A stretch of 64,000 bases of DNA from Anaeromyxobacter sp. Fw109-5 (GCF_000017505.1 NC_009675.1:2356001-2420000); one strand, 5' to 3'; shown: positions 8,039 through 20,468, counted from the first letter of the stretch. A program made the numbers and translations. The notes: generated from the sequence alone by a model not told the origin.

Positions 8039-9421
8039 ATGGAACGGCTGTCACTGGACGTGAACGGTTGCTTCGACCCCGCCGCGGGCGGCCTCGCGGT
8101 CCCGGCGCTCGACGCGCTGGCGCCCGCCGCGCGCGCGGCGTTCGAGGGGTTCGAGGCGCGGCGCCGCTCGGGAGAGCTCGGCTTCGCGGACCTCCCCGCC
8201 GATGGGGCCGCCGCGGACGCGAGCGTCGCGCTCGCGCGTGAGCTGGCGGAGCGGTTCGAGAACCTGGTCGTCCTGGGGATCGGCGGCAGCTCCCTCGGTG
8301 GCCGCGCCATCGTGTCCGCGCTCGCGCACCCGTACCACAACCTGCTGCCGCGCGATCGTCGCGGCGCCCTGCGCGTGTTCTTCCCGGACAACTCGGACCC
8401 GGCCACCTTCGAGGCGCTGCTCGGGACCCTCGACCTCGAGGAGACCTGCTGGGCGACGATCACCAAGTCCGGCGGGACCGCGGAGACCATGGCGCAGCAC
8501 CTCGCGCTGCGCGAGCGCTGCATCGCCCGCTTCGGCGAGGACGGCTACCGGGAGCGTTGCGTCCTCGTGACCGATCCGTCCAAGGGCGCGCTGCGCGCCA
8601 TCGCGGACGCCGAGCGGCTCCGCGCGCTGTCGGTCCCTCCCAGCGTGGGGGGGCGCTTCAGCGCGCTCACCGCGGTCGGCCTGCTGCCCGCGGCCGCCGC
8701 CGGCGCGGACGTCACCGCCCTCCTCGCGGGCGCGGCCGCGATGGAGTCCCGCTGCCGATCCGCTTCCCTGCGGGAGAACCCGGCGCTCCTCTACGCCGCG
8801 GTGCTGCACCTCATGGATCGCGAGAAGGGCCGCCACGTCCACGTGCTCATGCCGTACGCGGACGGGCTGCGCGACACCGGCGACTGGTTCGTCCAGCTCT
8901 GGGCGGAGTCGCTCGGGAAGCGCCCCGACGTCGGCCCGACGCCGTTCCGCGCGGTGGGCGCCACCGATCAGCACTCGTCGGCCCAGCTGATGATGGAGGG
9001 CCCGCACGACAAGGTCGTCACCTTCGTGCGCGTGGTGCAGCCGCGCGCCGACGTCTCCATGACGGTCCCGGACGTCTACCGGGGGCACGCGGAGATCGCC
9101 TACCTGGACGGCCACACGATGGGCGAGCTCATCGAGGCGGAGCGGCGCGCCACGGAGGCCGCCCTCCGCAAGGCGGGCCGCCCGACGATCTCCGTCCAGC
9201 TCCCGCGCCTCGACGCCCGGGCGATGGGCGAGCTGCTCATGCTCCTCGAGCTCGCGACCGCGTACGCGGGCGGCCTCTACGGGGTGAACGCGTTCGATCA
9301 GCCGGGGGTGGAGGCCGGAAAGCGCTACGCCCAGGGGCTCCTCGGCAGGCCGGGCTACGAGAAGGCGCGCGACGAGCTGCTCGCGCGGGCGAGCCCGGCG
9401 CCGGAGCTCGTCCTGGCGTAG
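8039..9421 (+). CDS. pgi: glucose-6-phosphate isomerase
   Basis: 460 aa, ATG 8039 after CCGGAGGCGCAC (good Shine-Dalgarno). It interconverts glucose-6-phosphate and fructose-6-phosphate in glycolysis and gluconeogenesis. Visible family marks are VVLGIGGSSLGGRAI, ITKSGGTAETMAQ (SIS phosphosugar-binding), GATDQHSSAQLMMEGP and the C-terminal GVNAFDQPGVEAGK with the conserved catalytic lysine. Length matches the shorter Bacillus-type PGI rather than the ~550-residue enterobacterial type. It ends 5 nt before the convergent acyltransferase gene. Confidence 0.95.
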   Translation: MERLSLDVNGCFDPAAGGLAVPALDALAPAARAAFEGFEARRRSGELGFADLPADGAAADASVALARELAERFENLVVLGIGGSSLGGRAIVSALAHPYHNLLPRDRRGALRVFFPDNSDPATFEALLGTLDLEETCWATITKSGGTAETMAQHLALRERCIARFGEDGYRERCVLVTDPSKGALRAIADAERLRALSVPPSVGGRFSALTAVGLLPAAAAGADVTALLAGAAAMESRCRSASLRENPALLYAAVLHLMDREKGRHVHVLMPYADGLRDTGDWFVQLWAESLGKRPDVGPTPFRAVGATDQHSSAQLMMEGPHDKVVTFVRVVQPRADVSMTVPDVYRGHAEIAYLDGHTMGELIEAERRATEAALRKAGRPTISVQLPRLDARAMGELLMLLELATAYAGGLYGVNAFDQPGVEAGKRYAQGLLGRPGYEKARDELLARASPAPELVLA

Positions 9422-9426
9422 CTCGG

Positions 9427-10683
<1,257 letters not shown>

Positions 10684-10776
10684 GCCGACCCCTATAGACG
10701 TGCGCCCGGCAGGCGTCAAACGGGCGGACGGGGTTCCGGCGGCGCGGCGGTCCGCCCCCTGTGATACGACAGCGCC

Positions 10777-12582
10777 GTGCCGCGCATCCAGGTCCTGCCC
10801 CCCGGGCTCGTGAACCAGATCGCCGCGGGCGAGGTGGTCGAGCGCCCCGCCTCCGTCGTGAAGGAGCTCGTCGAGAACGCGCTCGACGCGGGCGCCACGT
10901 CCGTGTCGATCGACGTGGAGGAGGGCGGGCTCGCGCTCGTGCGGGTCGCGGACGACGGCTGCGGGATGAGCGCCGACGACGCCCAGCTCGCCCTGGAGCG
11001 CCACGCGACGTCGAAGCTGCGCGACGCCGAGGGGCTCGCGGCCATCGCCACAATGGGCTTCCGGGGGGAGGCGCTCCCCGCGATCGCCTCGGTGGCGCGC
11101 TTCCGGCTCGACACGGCGCCGGCCGAGGACGGGGCGGGCACGCGGGTGGAGGTCGAGGGCGGCGGGCGGCCGTCGTCCGGGCCCGTGGCGCGCCCGCGCG
11201 GTACGACCATCGAGGTCCGCGACCTGTTCTTCAACACGCCGGCCAGGCGCAAGTTCATGCGCGCCGCGGCGACGGAGTCGGGGCACGTGACGGAGGCGGT
11301 CGTCCGGCTCGCGCTCGCGCGGCCCGACGTGGGGTTCACGCTGCGGTCCGCGGGGCGCCTCGTCCTCGGTTCGCGGGCCGGCGCCGCGGCCGCAGACCGC
11401 GCGGCGCAGGCGCTCGGGCGCGACGCGCACCGGCACCTCGTCCCGGTCGACGCCGGGCGCGGGAACGTCCGCGTGCGCGGCCTCGTCTGCTCTCCCGATC
11501 ATTCGGAGGCGACGGGGCGTGCCCTCTACCTGTTCGTGAACGGCCGCTACGTTCGGGACCGCGGGGCCGCGCACGCGGTGCTCCGCGCGTTCGCCGGGAC
11601 GCTCCCGCCCGGACGGCACCCGGCGGGCGTGCTGTTCGTGGAGCTGCCGCTCGATCGGGTGGACGTGAACGTCCACCCGCAGAAGCTGGAGGTGCGCTTC
11701 GCCGAGGCCCGCGAGGTGTACGACGCGCTCTTCCACGCGATCGCGGGGACGCTCCGCACGGCGCCCTGGCTGGCGCACGGCCGCGCCGGGGGGAGTGCCC
11801 CGCCGGGTCCGGTCGCCCTGACGCCGCCGGGCGGCGCGGGGAGCGACGAGACCGCCGCAGTGCTCGCCTGGGCGCGCGAGGCCCACGCCCCCGAGGGCAG
11901 CGGCGCGCTCGTTCCGCCTCCGTCGCCCGTGCCCGGCGCGAGCGGCACGTTCGCGTTCGCGATCCCGGACGAGGCGGGGCTGGCGCGGCCCGCCGGGTAC
12001 TTCGCCTCCCTGCGCTACGTCGGGCAGCACGCGCGCACGTATCTGCTGTGCGAGGCGCAGGGAGGGACGCTCGTCGTGATCGACCAGCACGCGAGCCATG
12101 AGCGGCTGCTGTTCCAGCGCCTGCGCGAGGTTTTCCGTACGCGCAAGCTCCCCGTGCAGCCGTTCCTCCTCCCGCAGGTCGTGACCCTGCCGCCGGCCGT
12201 GGCGCGCGCGCTGGAGGGCGGCCTGCCGGAGCTCGCCCGCCTCGGGTTCGACGTGGAGCCGTTCGGCGGCGACAGCTTCGCCGTGAAGGGCGCGCCCGCG
12301 GCGCTCGCCGGAGTGGATCTCGAGGCGCTGCTGCTCGACCTGTCAGCTCAGCTCGAGCTGGTGGGCAGCGGCACGGCGGTCGACGAGGCGCTGCACGATC
12401 TGCTCGCCACGATGGCCTGTCACGCGGCGGTGCGGGCGAACCAGGAGGTCGCGCCAGAGGAGGCCCGCGCGCTGCTCGACGGCCTCGACGCGATCGACTT
12501 CAAGGCGCGCTGCCCGCACGGCCGCCCCGTCGTCTTCGAGCTGCCGCTGGCGGAGCTCGAGCGGCGGGTAGGGCGTCGATGA
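10777..12582 (+). CDS. mutL: DNA mismatch repair protein MutL
   Basis: 601 aa, GTG start. The N-terminal GHKL ATPase is intact: [40 protein letters not shown] and [14 protein letters not shown] Pro/Ala linker (about residues 330-410) leads to the C-terminal dimerisation/endonuclease domain. The metal motif DQHA(x)2E(x)4E reads D436-QHASHE442-RLLF-Q447, so the final Glu is Gln; [10 protein letters not shown] and CPHGRPVV, which accompany endonuclease-type MutL, are present. MutL couples MutS mismatch recognition to strand removal. mutS lies 21 kb downstream rather than adjacent. The gene is divergent from the acyltransferase (93 nt). Confidence 0.95.
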
Positions 12583-12621
12583 AAGCTCGTCGCGGCGTCG
12601 ATCGTCCGCCGCAAGAAAGGT

Positions 12622-12680
12622 AGCTCTCGGCGCGGTCTCGAGTTGCACGAGCGAAGAGGCGAGCGACCGCGCCGAGAGCT
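12622..12680. repeat. 16-bp perfect inverted repeat, 27-nt loop
   Basis: AGCTCTCGGCGCGGTC at 12622-12637 is the exact reverse complement of 12665-12680. It starts 40 nt after the mutL stop codon. No T-run follows on either strand, so it does not look like a simple intrinsic terminator, though it could stop transcription with Rho or fold in a transcript. Confidence 0.85.
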
Positions 12681-12743
12681 CCCAGACGGGAAAGCGCTGT
12701 CTCGCGGTATGGGGGGGTTACCGAGAGCAGCGTGACTTCCTGA

Positions 12744-12763
12744 TCGATTGACTCTTCAATCGA
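12744..12763. repeat. 8-bp perfect inverted repeat, 4-nt loop
   Basis: TCGATTGA at 12744-12751 pairs with TCAATCGA at 12756-12763 around CTCT. The arms are AT-richer than the genome average. It is part of the hairpin cluster after mutL; it could be an operator or an RNA hairpin. Confidence 0.7.
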
Positions 12764-12767
12764 CGTG

Positions 12768-12791
12768 CCGTCCGGGTTGCGGATCGGACGG
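12768..12791. repeat. 7-bp perfect inverted repeat, 10-nt loop
   Basis: CCGTCCG (12768-12774) pairs with CGGACGG (12785-12791). It follows the previous hairpin by 4 nt. Weak alone, it is listed because it completes a run of three adjacent inverted repeats. Confidence 0.5.
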
Positions 12792-13037
12792 GAACGAATT
12801 CAGGGGGTTGAGAAGCGACGGCGTAGGCCAGGCGCTGCTCGGATTTCAGCTCTGAAAGGTGTGGTTGCAGGTTTGAAGGGATGGGCAGACCCTTCTGGGG
12901 AGACTGTAAAAGCAACACCGGGAGGATGGCAAAGTTCACGTCACCGCTTGCCTGGCCGGCTCTCCGCGCTCGCCGGATTCCGCCCAGATCCTGAATGTTC
13001 TTCCAATTCCCCGGGCGAGCGCGGATCGGCACCGCCG

Positions 13038-13205
13038 ATGCAGTCCCGATCCGTCGTGCAGGGCGCCATCACCAGCCGGGACGTGCTCCTCCACTCCGTG
13101 ACGATCGTCCGGCTCTTCGGACCTGCCTTCTACGTCCGCTGTCTGCGGGCGATGCTGAGCGGTCGCCCCTGCACGTTCCTCGAGGTGCTGGCGGAGCGCC
13201 GTTGA
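13038..13205 (+). CDS. small hypothetical protein (55 aa)
   Basis: ATG 13038 to TGA 13203-13205. The open frame runs further upstream, but only from this ATG are third positions nearly all G or C, as in true genes here. The product starts MQSRSVVQGAITSRDV and has a hydrophobic middle (IVRLFGPAFYV) with basic surroundings. No clear Shine-Dalgarno is seen and no family is recognised. It lies between the hairpin cluster and the 13263 gene. Confidence 0.4.
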   Translation: MQSRSVVQGAITSRDVLLHSVTIVRLFGPAFYVRCLRAMLSGRPCTFLEVLAERR

Positions 13206-13262
13206 GCCCGCCCGCGCGCTGAACACTCGACGCGGCGTCGGCCGTTTGGCACAGTCCGGCGC

Positions 13263-13790
13263 GTGTCGAGGGACCCTCGCTACAGCAAATACCGTACGGC
13301 GCTCTGGCTGCTGTACTTCGGCGTCATCGCGCTCGCCCTCGCGGTCGTGGTGACGAGCGTCGTGCGTAACCTGCGTGGACCGCACCGCCCCCCGGCGACG
13401 GGTGCGCTCCCGACCCGCGCCGCCCTCCGCGTCTGCGTGACCGAGCTCGAGGCGCTCCACGCCGAGCAGAACGAGCGGGCCTGGCGGCTCGCCGACGACA
13501 TCGGCGAGAAGGACGCGGTCCAGCGCTGGCAGGTGTGGGCGCGCGAGTGGGAGCAGCGCGTGGACGATCTGGCCGACCGCTGCAGGCTGGACGCAGCGGA
13601 TCCGGACCCGCAGGGCTTCGGTGGCCGCGCGGAGCTCGCCCGCGCGAGGGAGGCGGTGCTGGAGCTCCACCGGGCGTACGGCGCGCAGGTGAACCGCTTC
13701 GCGCAGGAGGAGGCGAACCTCGCCCATCGCGCGGCGGCCTCGCTGCGCGAGGCGCGCGAGGCGCTCGCCCGTCCACCGGAGCGGCGTTGA
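13263..13790 (+). CDS. single-pass membrane protein with helical soluble domain
   Basis: 175 aa, GTG start (MSRDPRYSKYRTALW). A transmembrane helix is evident at about residues 14-35 (LLYFGVIALALAVVVTSVV). The remaining ~130 residues are highly charged and helical (ERAWRLADDIGEKDAVQRW; AQEEANLAHRAAASLREAR), with two cysteines at about residues 59 and 107. Probably anchored in the inner membrane with a periplasmic or cytoplasmic helical bundle. It converges on the lipoprotein gene at 13836 with 45 nt between. Function unknown. Confidence 0.65.
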   Translation: MSRDPRYSKYRTALWLLYFGVIALALAVVVTSVVRNLRGPHRPPATGALPTRAALRVCVTELEALHAEQNERAWRLADDIGEKDAVQRWQVWAREWEQRVDDLADRCRLDAADPDPQGFGGRAELARAREAVLELHRAYGAQVNRFAQEEANLAHRAAASLREAREALARPPERR

Positions 13791-13835
13791 TCCCCACGGC
13801 GGCTCCGCCCCCCGCTCGTGGGCTCGATCCTTCGA

Positions 13836-14443
13836 TCACCCGGCGGGCGGCTTCGGGCAAGCGACGTCCGCCGACGGCGTCACGGTGAGGAACAGCCACC
13901 GGTAGACCTGCACCTCGAAGCCCAGCTTGGGCTGGCGGTAGGGGAGCTCGGCCGTCGGCGTGTCGAAGTTGGGATCGAAGCCGTTCGACACCACGAGCTC
14001 GACGACGTGGAGCGCCCCCGCGGTGCCGCTCGCGCCGCTGCCGGCGACGGAGGCGTACTGATAGGGCGGGAACTCGAAGGAGCGCGTCTCCCGGTCGAAG
14101 CTGTCGTCGCCGGCCCCGAGGAGATCCTCGGCGAACTGCGGCGTCACCGTCGGCCGGGCCGCGAGGTCGTAGTTCACGAACCAGCGCGCGACGATGGGCT
14201 CGATGGTGTTCGCGTCGCGCAGGGTCGCGCGCAGCGCGTAGAGCGGCGCCTCGGGGCAGCCGGCGGGGACGCGCACCACGGTCTCCGGGAACGGCACGGT
14301 GCGGAAGGTGTCGTTCACCACGACGCGCGGCGGCGTGACGGGTTGCCCCTCGGGATAGTCGGGCAGCGGCTGCGGCAGCGGGCAGCCGACGAGGAGCGCC
14401 CCGAGCGGCGCCGCCAGGAGCGCCCAGGCGCGGAGATCGCCTC

Positions 14444-14447
<4 letters not shown>
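13836..14447 (-). CDS. hypothetical lipoprotein of the kinase/sigma-54 operon
   Basis: 203 aa. The signal MRGDLRAWALLAAPLGALLVGC ends in a good lipobox (LVGC, Cys22). The mature part is beta-rich and proline-rich with no recognised domain, including ANTIEPIVARWFVNYDL and ALHVVELVVSNGFDPN. It also has two further cysteines (near residues 64 and 197) that could form a disulfide. Its ATG overlaps the stop of the sigma-54 activator (ATGA), so it is translationally coupled as the last gene of the minus-strand signalling operon. It could be an envelope component made with the pathway; the role is unknown. Confidence 0.75.
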
Positions 14448-16264
<1,817 letters not shown>

Positions 16265-16278
16265 GTCTGGCCTCTGGG

Positions 16279-17121
16279 CTAGAACGCCCACTCGAGCGAG
16301 ATCGAGCCGCCGCCGCCTCCCGGGGCGACCTCCGTCTCGACGATCGGCACGTAGTGCTGGTGGGCATCCCACACGCCGTACGCGTACAGCGCCCAGAACA
16401 GCCCCGCGGAGACGTACTTCACCGCGTCGACGCGGCCGAGCAGCTCCCGGTCCGAGTCGGAGTACGGCGGGCTCGAGCAGCCCGGCTGGCCGGAGATGCA
16501 GGTCCGGGTCCGGTCCTCGGCGAGCTGGTTGTGGAAGACGATCGCCCCGAGGTTCACGAGGCCGGCCACGATCTGGCCCGCCGCGATGGCGGTCCCCTTC
16601 GCGCGATCGCCGTTCTGGAACTGCCCCGCGCCGAGCGGCATCCAGTTGAACAGGTAGAGCCGCTCCTGCACGCGCACGACCTTGGTCGGAGGCCCGGTGC
16701 GCGCGCGCTCCTCCGCGAGCAGCCGGCGCTTCGCCTCGTCGGCGAGGCGTTCCTGCTCGCGCAGGGCGCGACGCCGCTCCCGCAAGGGCGCGAGCGCCGG
16801 CTCGTGCTCGCGCTTCACCCGATCGAAGAACTCGACGATCGGCGGCGGGACGAGGAACGGATCGAGCGCGTAGTCCGGGTCGTGGGAGAGGAGGTTCACG
16901 AACGCCGCCCGCGCCTGGGCCTGATCGCCGAGCTGGAACTCGGAGATCCCCAGCATCCGGTAGGCGTCGATGGCCTGCTCCTCCGTGAGCGGCGGGCTCG
17001 TGGCGAGGTAGCGGCGCAGGGTGCCGGCCGCGTCGGCGTACGCGCCGAACTCGAACCGGTCCTTGGCGCGCTTCAGCTCAGGCGGAGCCGTCAGCGCGAG
17101 CGCGAGCAGGAGCGGGATCAC
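16279..17121 (-). CDS. exported TPR-containing protein
   Basis: 280 aa. A short signal peptide (MIPLLLALALTAP) precedes a tetratricopeptide-like helical region at ~18-105 (AYRMLGISEFQLGDQAQAR). A charged coiled-coil stretch follows at ~110-145 (REQERLADEAKRRLLAEE), then a region with two hydrophobic segments (GTAIAAGQIVAGLVNLGAI; VSAGLFWALYAYGVWDAH). It ends in a glycine run and a terminal aromatic residue (SLEWAF), as in some outer-membrane-associated proteins. Its start overlaps the kinase stop (ATGA type), so it belongs to the kinase operon. It may be an envelope partner of the kinase's external domain; that is inference. Confidence 0.72.
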   Translation of the reverse strand: MIPLLLALALTAPPELKRAKDRFEFGAYADAAGTLRRYLATSPPLTEEQAIDAYRMLGISEFQLGDQAQARAAFVNLLSHDPDYALDPFLVPPPIVEFFDRVKREHEPALAPLRERRRALREQERLADEAKRRLLAEERARTGPPTKVVRVQERLYLFNWMPLGAGQFQNGDRAKGTAIAAGQIVAGLVNLGAIVFHNQLAEDRTRTCISGQPGCSSPPYSDSDRELLGRVDAVKYVSAGLFWALYAYGVWDAHQHYVPIVETEVAPGGGGGSISLEWAF

Positions 17122-19082
17122 GGGCGGGCGTCTCCTGGCTGGGTGCTGGCGGCGGCGGGCCGCGCGGCGCCGGGCGCCGGGACCGGCGCCGGCGCCGGCG
17201 CCGACGCCGGCGCGGCCACGACCACCTCGCCGCCGGCCCGGAGCTTCACCTGGACGTCGCGCGCCGCCGCGCCCGCGATCTCGAGCCCGATCCGGGCGGG
17301 CGCCTCGTAGGGGCTCTCCGCGCCGCCGGGCACGGGGATGGCGAACGCCGTCCGCTGCGACTCGCCGGCCGTGCCGACGAGCTTGCCGTCCACGTACACG
17401 CGCGTCGCCGGGTCGCCCTCCACGCGCAGGCGGGCGGGGCGCGGCACGAGCGGGACGCGCAGCTCGCCGACGCGCTGCGCCTCCTCTGCCGTGATCTCCC
17501 GCACGAACGGCGCGCAGCAGGCGTGATCGAGCTGGATGACGTGCGGCCGGCCGGGCGCCAGCGAGAACCGCACCAGCTGCTCGCCGCGCGCCACCTCGAC
17601 GCCGTCGAGCAGCGCGCGCTGGGCGTATGGACGGACGTGCACGGTGAGCGTCGCCGGCGGGCGAGGCGGGGCGGAGCCCTCGCGCGGGGCCCCCGGTCCG
17701 CCCGGGCGCGCGCCGCGCGGAGCCGGCGCGGAGCGCTCCTGGGTCTTCGCGGCGGGCGGATCGATGGAGGGCTCGGGGGCCTCTGGCGCGGCGTCGGCCC
17801 CCGGAGCCTCGGGGGTCGGGGCGCCACTCGGCGCGCGCGCCTCGGCGGCCGGGGGCCGGGCCGGCGGAGCCCCCGCGGGCGGCGCGACGGCCGGGCGCGG
17901 CGCGAGCGCGATGACGGCGGCGATCCCCGCGGCGAGGGCCACACCCGCGCTCGAGAACGCAGCGGTCCGCCTCAGGCGGCGCCGCCGGGAGAGGCGGGCG
18001 AGCTTCGCGGGGATCTCCGCGTTGCCGGGGTCTATCGCGAGGACGCGGGAGTAGAAGCCGAGCGCGCGGGCCGGGGAGCCCCCGGCGAGCACCGCGTCCC
18101 CGCGCTCCGTCAGCGCGGCCACCGCCCTCGGCGGGAACGAGGCCTTGAAGGCGGCGGGATCGCGCAGGAACGCGACGAGCTCTTCCTCCGGCCGCGCCAG
18201 GCCGCTCTCCGCGAGGAGCCGGTCGAGCGCGTCGCGCACCTCCGCGGCGCTGGCGGGGCGCTTCTCGGGGGCGAGCGAGAGGCAGCGCAGGATCAGCTCG
18301 GCGAGCCCGTCGGGGACGCGCGGGTCCGCCGCGCGCGGATCCTCGAAGTCGGCCTCGAGGACGCGCCGGAGGATCGCGGTGGGGTTCGACGCGGCGAAGG
18401 GCAGCTTCCCGGTGGCCAGCCAGTACAGGATGGTGCCGAGCGAGAACAGGTCGCTGCGCGCGTCCGCCTCGCGCCCCTCGACGATCTCCGGCGCCATGTG
18501 GTGCGGCGACCCGACGAGGGCGCCGGTCATCGTCATGCGCTCGTCCGACGCGAGGATGCGGGCGATCCCGAAGTCCGCGAGCTTCACGGCGGGCCGCTCG
18601 CCCTCGTGGACGAGGACGTTCTCGGGCTTGAGATCGCGGTGGATCACGCCGGCGGAGTGCGCGTGGACGAGGGCGTCCACGAGCGCGCGCCCGACGAGCG
18701 CGGAGAGCTCGGGGAACCCGAACCCCACCTCCGCCGCGAAGGCGCGCAGGGTCCGCCCGCGCACGTACTCGGTGACGAGGTAGCTGTCCGCCGCCCCGTC
18801 GCCCGAGTAGTCGTAGATCTCCACGATCCCGGGGTGGGAGAGGCGCGCGACGGCCCGCGCCTCCCGCGAGAAGCGGGCGCGCGACTCCGGCGCGGAGGCG
18901 AGGTGCGGGTGCAGCAGCTTGACCGCTACCTCGCGGTCGAGGGCGGTATCGCGGCCGCGGTACACGACGGCCATGCCCCCGCTCCCGACCTGCTCGAGCA
19001 GCTCGTATCGGCCGAGCCTGCGGATCACCGCGCTCCCGCCCTCGAACGCCTCGCGCTCGGTTGGGTCATCACGTGCCGCCAC
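17118..19082 (-). CDS. membrane-anchored Ser/Thr protein kinase with PEGA-like external domain
   Basis: 654 aa. The PknB-type kinase domain occupies ~20-285: glycine loop VGSGGMAVVYRG, VAVKLL lysine, HRDLKPENVL catalytic loop, DFG and an APE-like MAPEIVEG. A single transmembrane helix lies near residue 385 (FSSAGVALAAGIAAVIAL). The Pro/Ala-rich periplasmic part contains PEGA-like units (TLTVHVRPYAQRALLDGVEV; RLRVEGDPATRVYVDGKLVG). All catalytic residues are present, so it should be active. It is the first gene of a four-gene minus-strand operon whose third gene carries an FHA domain, suggesting a phosphothreonine relay to a sigma-54 activator. Confidence 0.93.
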   Translation of the reverse strand: MAARDDPTEREAFEGGSAVIRRLGRYELLEQVGSGGMAVVYRGRDTALDREVAVKLLHPHLASAPESRARFSREARAVARLSHPGIVEIYDYSGDGAADSYLVTEYVRGRTLRAFAAEVGFGFPELSALVGRALVDALVHAHSAGVIHRDLKPENVLVHEGERPAVKLADFGIARILASDERMTMTGALVGSPHHMAPEIVEGREADARSDLFSLGTILYWLATGKLPFAASNPTAILRRVLEADFEDPRAADPRVPDGLAELILRCLSLAPEKRPASAAEVRDALDRLLAESGLARPEEELVAFLRDPAAFKASFPPRAVAALTERGDAVLAGGSPARALGFYSRVLAIDPGNAEIPAKLARLSRRRRLRRTAAFSSAGVALAAGIAAVIALAPRPAVAPPAGAPPARPPAAEARAPSGAPTPEAPGADAAPEAPEPSIDPPAAKTQERSAPAPRGARPGGPGAPREGSAPPRPPATLTVHVRPYAQRALLDGVEVARGEQLVRFSLAPGRPHVIQLDHACCAPFVREITAEEAQRVGELRVPLVPRPARLRVEGDPATRVYVDGKLVGTAGESQRTAFAIPVPGGAESPYEAPARIGLEIAGAAARDVQVKLRAGGEVVVAAPASAPAPAPVPAPGAARPAAASTQPGDARP

Positions 19083-19235
19083 GCATCACCGCACACCCGC
19101 GACGCTCCTGCCGCGGCTCCGCTCCGGATCGCGACGGCGGGGGCCGGATCGGGCGGTGCACTATGACACGGATGCCGCGCCTCAGCCATCATGTGCGCTG
19201 GGCACGCGCGCGACCGAGGGGCCGCCGGCCGCCCG

Positions 19236-20291
19236 CTACCAGGCGGGGAGAGCCCCTGGGCGGGAGCTCGGCAGGAACCTCCCGGCGGCGAGCGCCCGGA
19301 TGGTCTCGGGGATGGCCTCGGTGGAGAGGGGGTGGAGGGCCTGGAAGCCGAGCGCCGCGAGGCGGCTCGTGTCGTAATAGTGGTCGGCGCTCATCCAGTG
19401 GATGGCCTCTCGCTCGACGCGAGGCGCGCGCGCCTCCGTCGCGCCCGTCCGCGCCGCGAGCCGGCGCCAGGCGCGCTCGAGCCGGCCGTTGACGGGGCCG
19501 AGGAGCGCCCGATCCGGCACGTGCCGCACGAGCCAGAGGAGCGCGGCGGTGAGGCGGGGCAGCGTCGGGAGGACGCGCCCCGGCGTGAACCCCAGCGCCG
19601 CCAGCGCGACCGCGAGGTGCTCCGCGAGCGGCAGCGGGGCCTCGTCTCCCACGTTGAAGGCGCGCCCCACGACGTCGCGGTCGTCCGGGTGCTGCACGAC
19701 GTGCACGACCGCGCGGGCGAGGTCCTCGACGTGCACGAGGTGCGCGACCGGGCCGCGCCGGATGATCGGGATCCGCTGCCGGCCTCCCAGCAGCGCGAAG
19801 AAGGTGAGGGCGCGGACGGGGCCGCCGGTGAGGCCGGGGCCGTACAGGATGGTCGGGCGCAGCACGGTGAGCGGCGCGCCCCGGCGGAACTCCGCCCAGC
19901 TCGCCTGCTCCGCGCGCCACCGGATGCGCTCGAGCGCGGTGCGCGGCGCCTTGAGCTCGCCCTCGCGACAGGGCAGGTTTCGCGGCGTCCCGTAGACCGC
20001 GGCGGTCGAGACGTGCACGAGCCGGCGGGCGCCGGCCTCGCGCGCGAGCGCCGCGACCGCGCCCGCCGCGGCCGCCTCGATCCGCGCCCGGGAGCGCTCG
20101 TCGAGATCCCGCGGCGTGCGCACGCCCAGGTGGACGACCGCCTCCGCGCCGCGCGCGTCGATCTCCAGGCGCGGGCGGCCGTCGGGCGCGATCGGCGCGT
20201 GCCGGACGGAGAGGCCCGCGCGCCCCAGCGCCGCGGCGACGGCATCGGGGATCGCGCCGGGAGAGCCTGTCAGGATCGCGAAGCGCTCCAC
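19236..20291 (-). CDS. NAD(P)-dependent epimerase/dehydratase-like protein, degenerate motifs
   Basis: 351 aa from GTG 20291 (MERFAILTGSPGAIP). The extended SDR fold is recognisable from VHVSTAAVYGTP, LRPTILYGPG, VHVEDLARAVVHVV and AFNVGDEAPLPLAEHLAVAL. The nucleotide motif TGxxGxxG reads TGSPGAIP. The YxxxK catalytic pair is not found where expected (LERIRWRAEQASW), so it may bind a nucleotide without normal catalysis or be a divergent sugar/lipid epimerase. It is 153 nt downstream of the Ser/Thr kinase start on the same strand and not obviously cotranscribed with it. Confidence 0.75.
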   Translation of the reverse strand: MERFAILTGSPGAIPDAVAAALGRAGLSVRHAPIAPDGRPRLEIDARGAEAVVHLGVRTPRDLDERSRARIEAAAAGAVAALAREAGARRLVHVSTAAVYGTPRNLPCREGELKAPRTALERIRWRAEQASWAEFRRGAPLTVLRPTILYGPGLTGGPVRALTFFALLGGRQRIPIIRRGPVAHLVHVEDLARAVVHVVQHPDDRDVVGRAFNVGDEAPLPLAEHLAVALAALGFTPGRVLPTLPRLTAALLWLVRHVPDRALLGPVNGRLERAWRRLAARTGATEARAPRVEREAIHWMSADHYYDTSRLAALGFQALHPLSTEAIPETIRALAAGRFLPSSRPGALPAW

Positions 20292-20468
20292 GCGGCGAGT
20301 GTACGGCCGCGGGGGCTCCGGGAACAGCCGCCGGGCGCGGCGAGCCCGCCGGGGCACCGCCGCGCTCGACCCGGGGAGGCGTTCCCGGGGGGCCACGAGA
20401 CCCGACGGGTACGCCCCGGGGCGCCGAGCCTTTCCCGGCGGGGCAAGCGTAGACGCCGCGGGCTCTGG

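Larger units (their letters stand above)
12583..13037. other. 455-nt gap after mutL with inverted repeats and lower GC
   Basis: The stretch has visibly lower GC and random third positions compared with its surroundings, so the frames crossing it look non-coding. It holds three perfect inverted repeats (12622-12680, 12744-12763, 12768-12791), listed separately. No tRNA, transposase remnant or terminator T-tract was found. It may be a structured RNA region, a mutL 3' region, or the worn remains of a mobile element. Confidence 0.6.

Noticed and set aside
12600-12700. possible tRNA in the structured gap
   Set aside because: No cloverleaf with a T-arm GTTCRA or acceptor pairing could be built.
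12718-13032. minus-strand frame of 104 aa in the gap after mutL
   Set aside because: Third-position GC is not raised, no ribosome site is seen and it crosses the hairpins.
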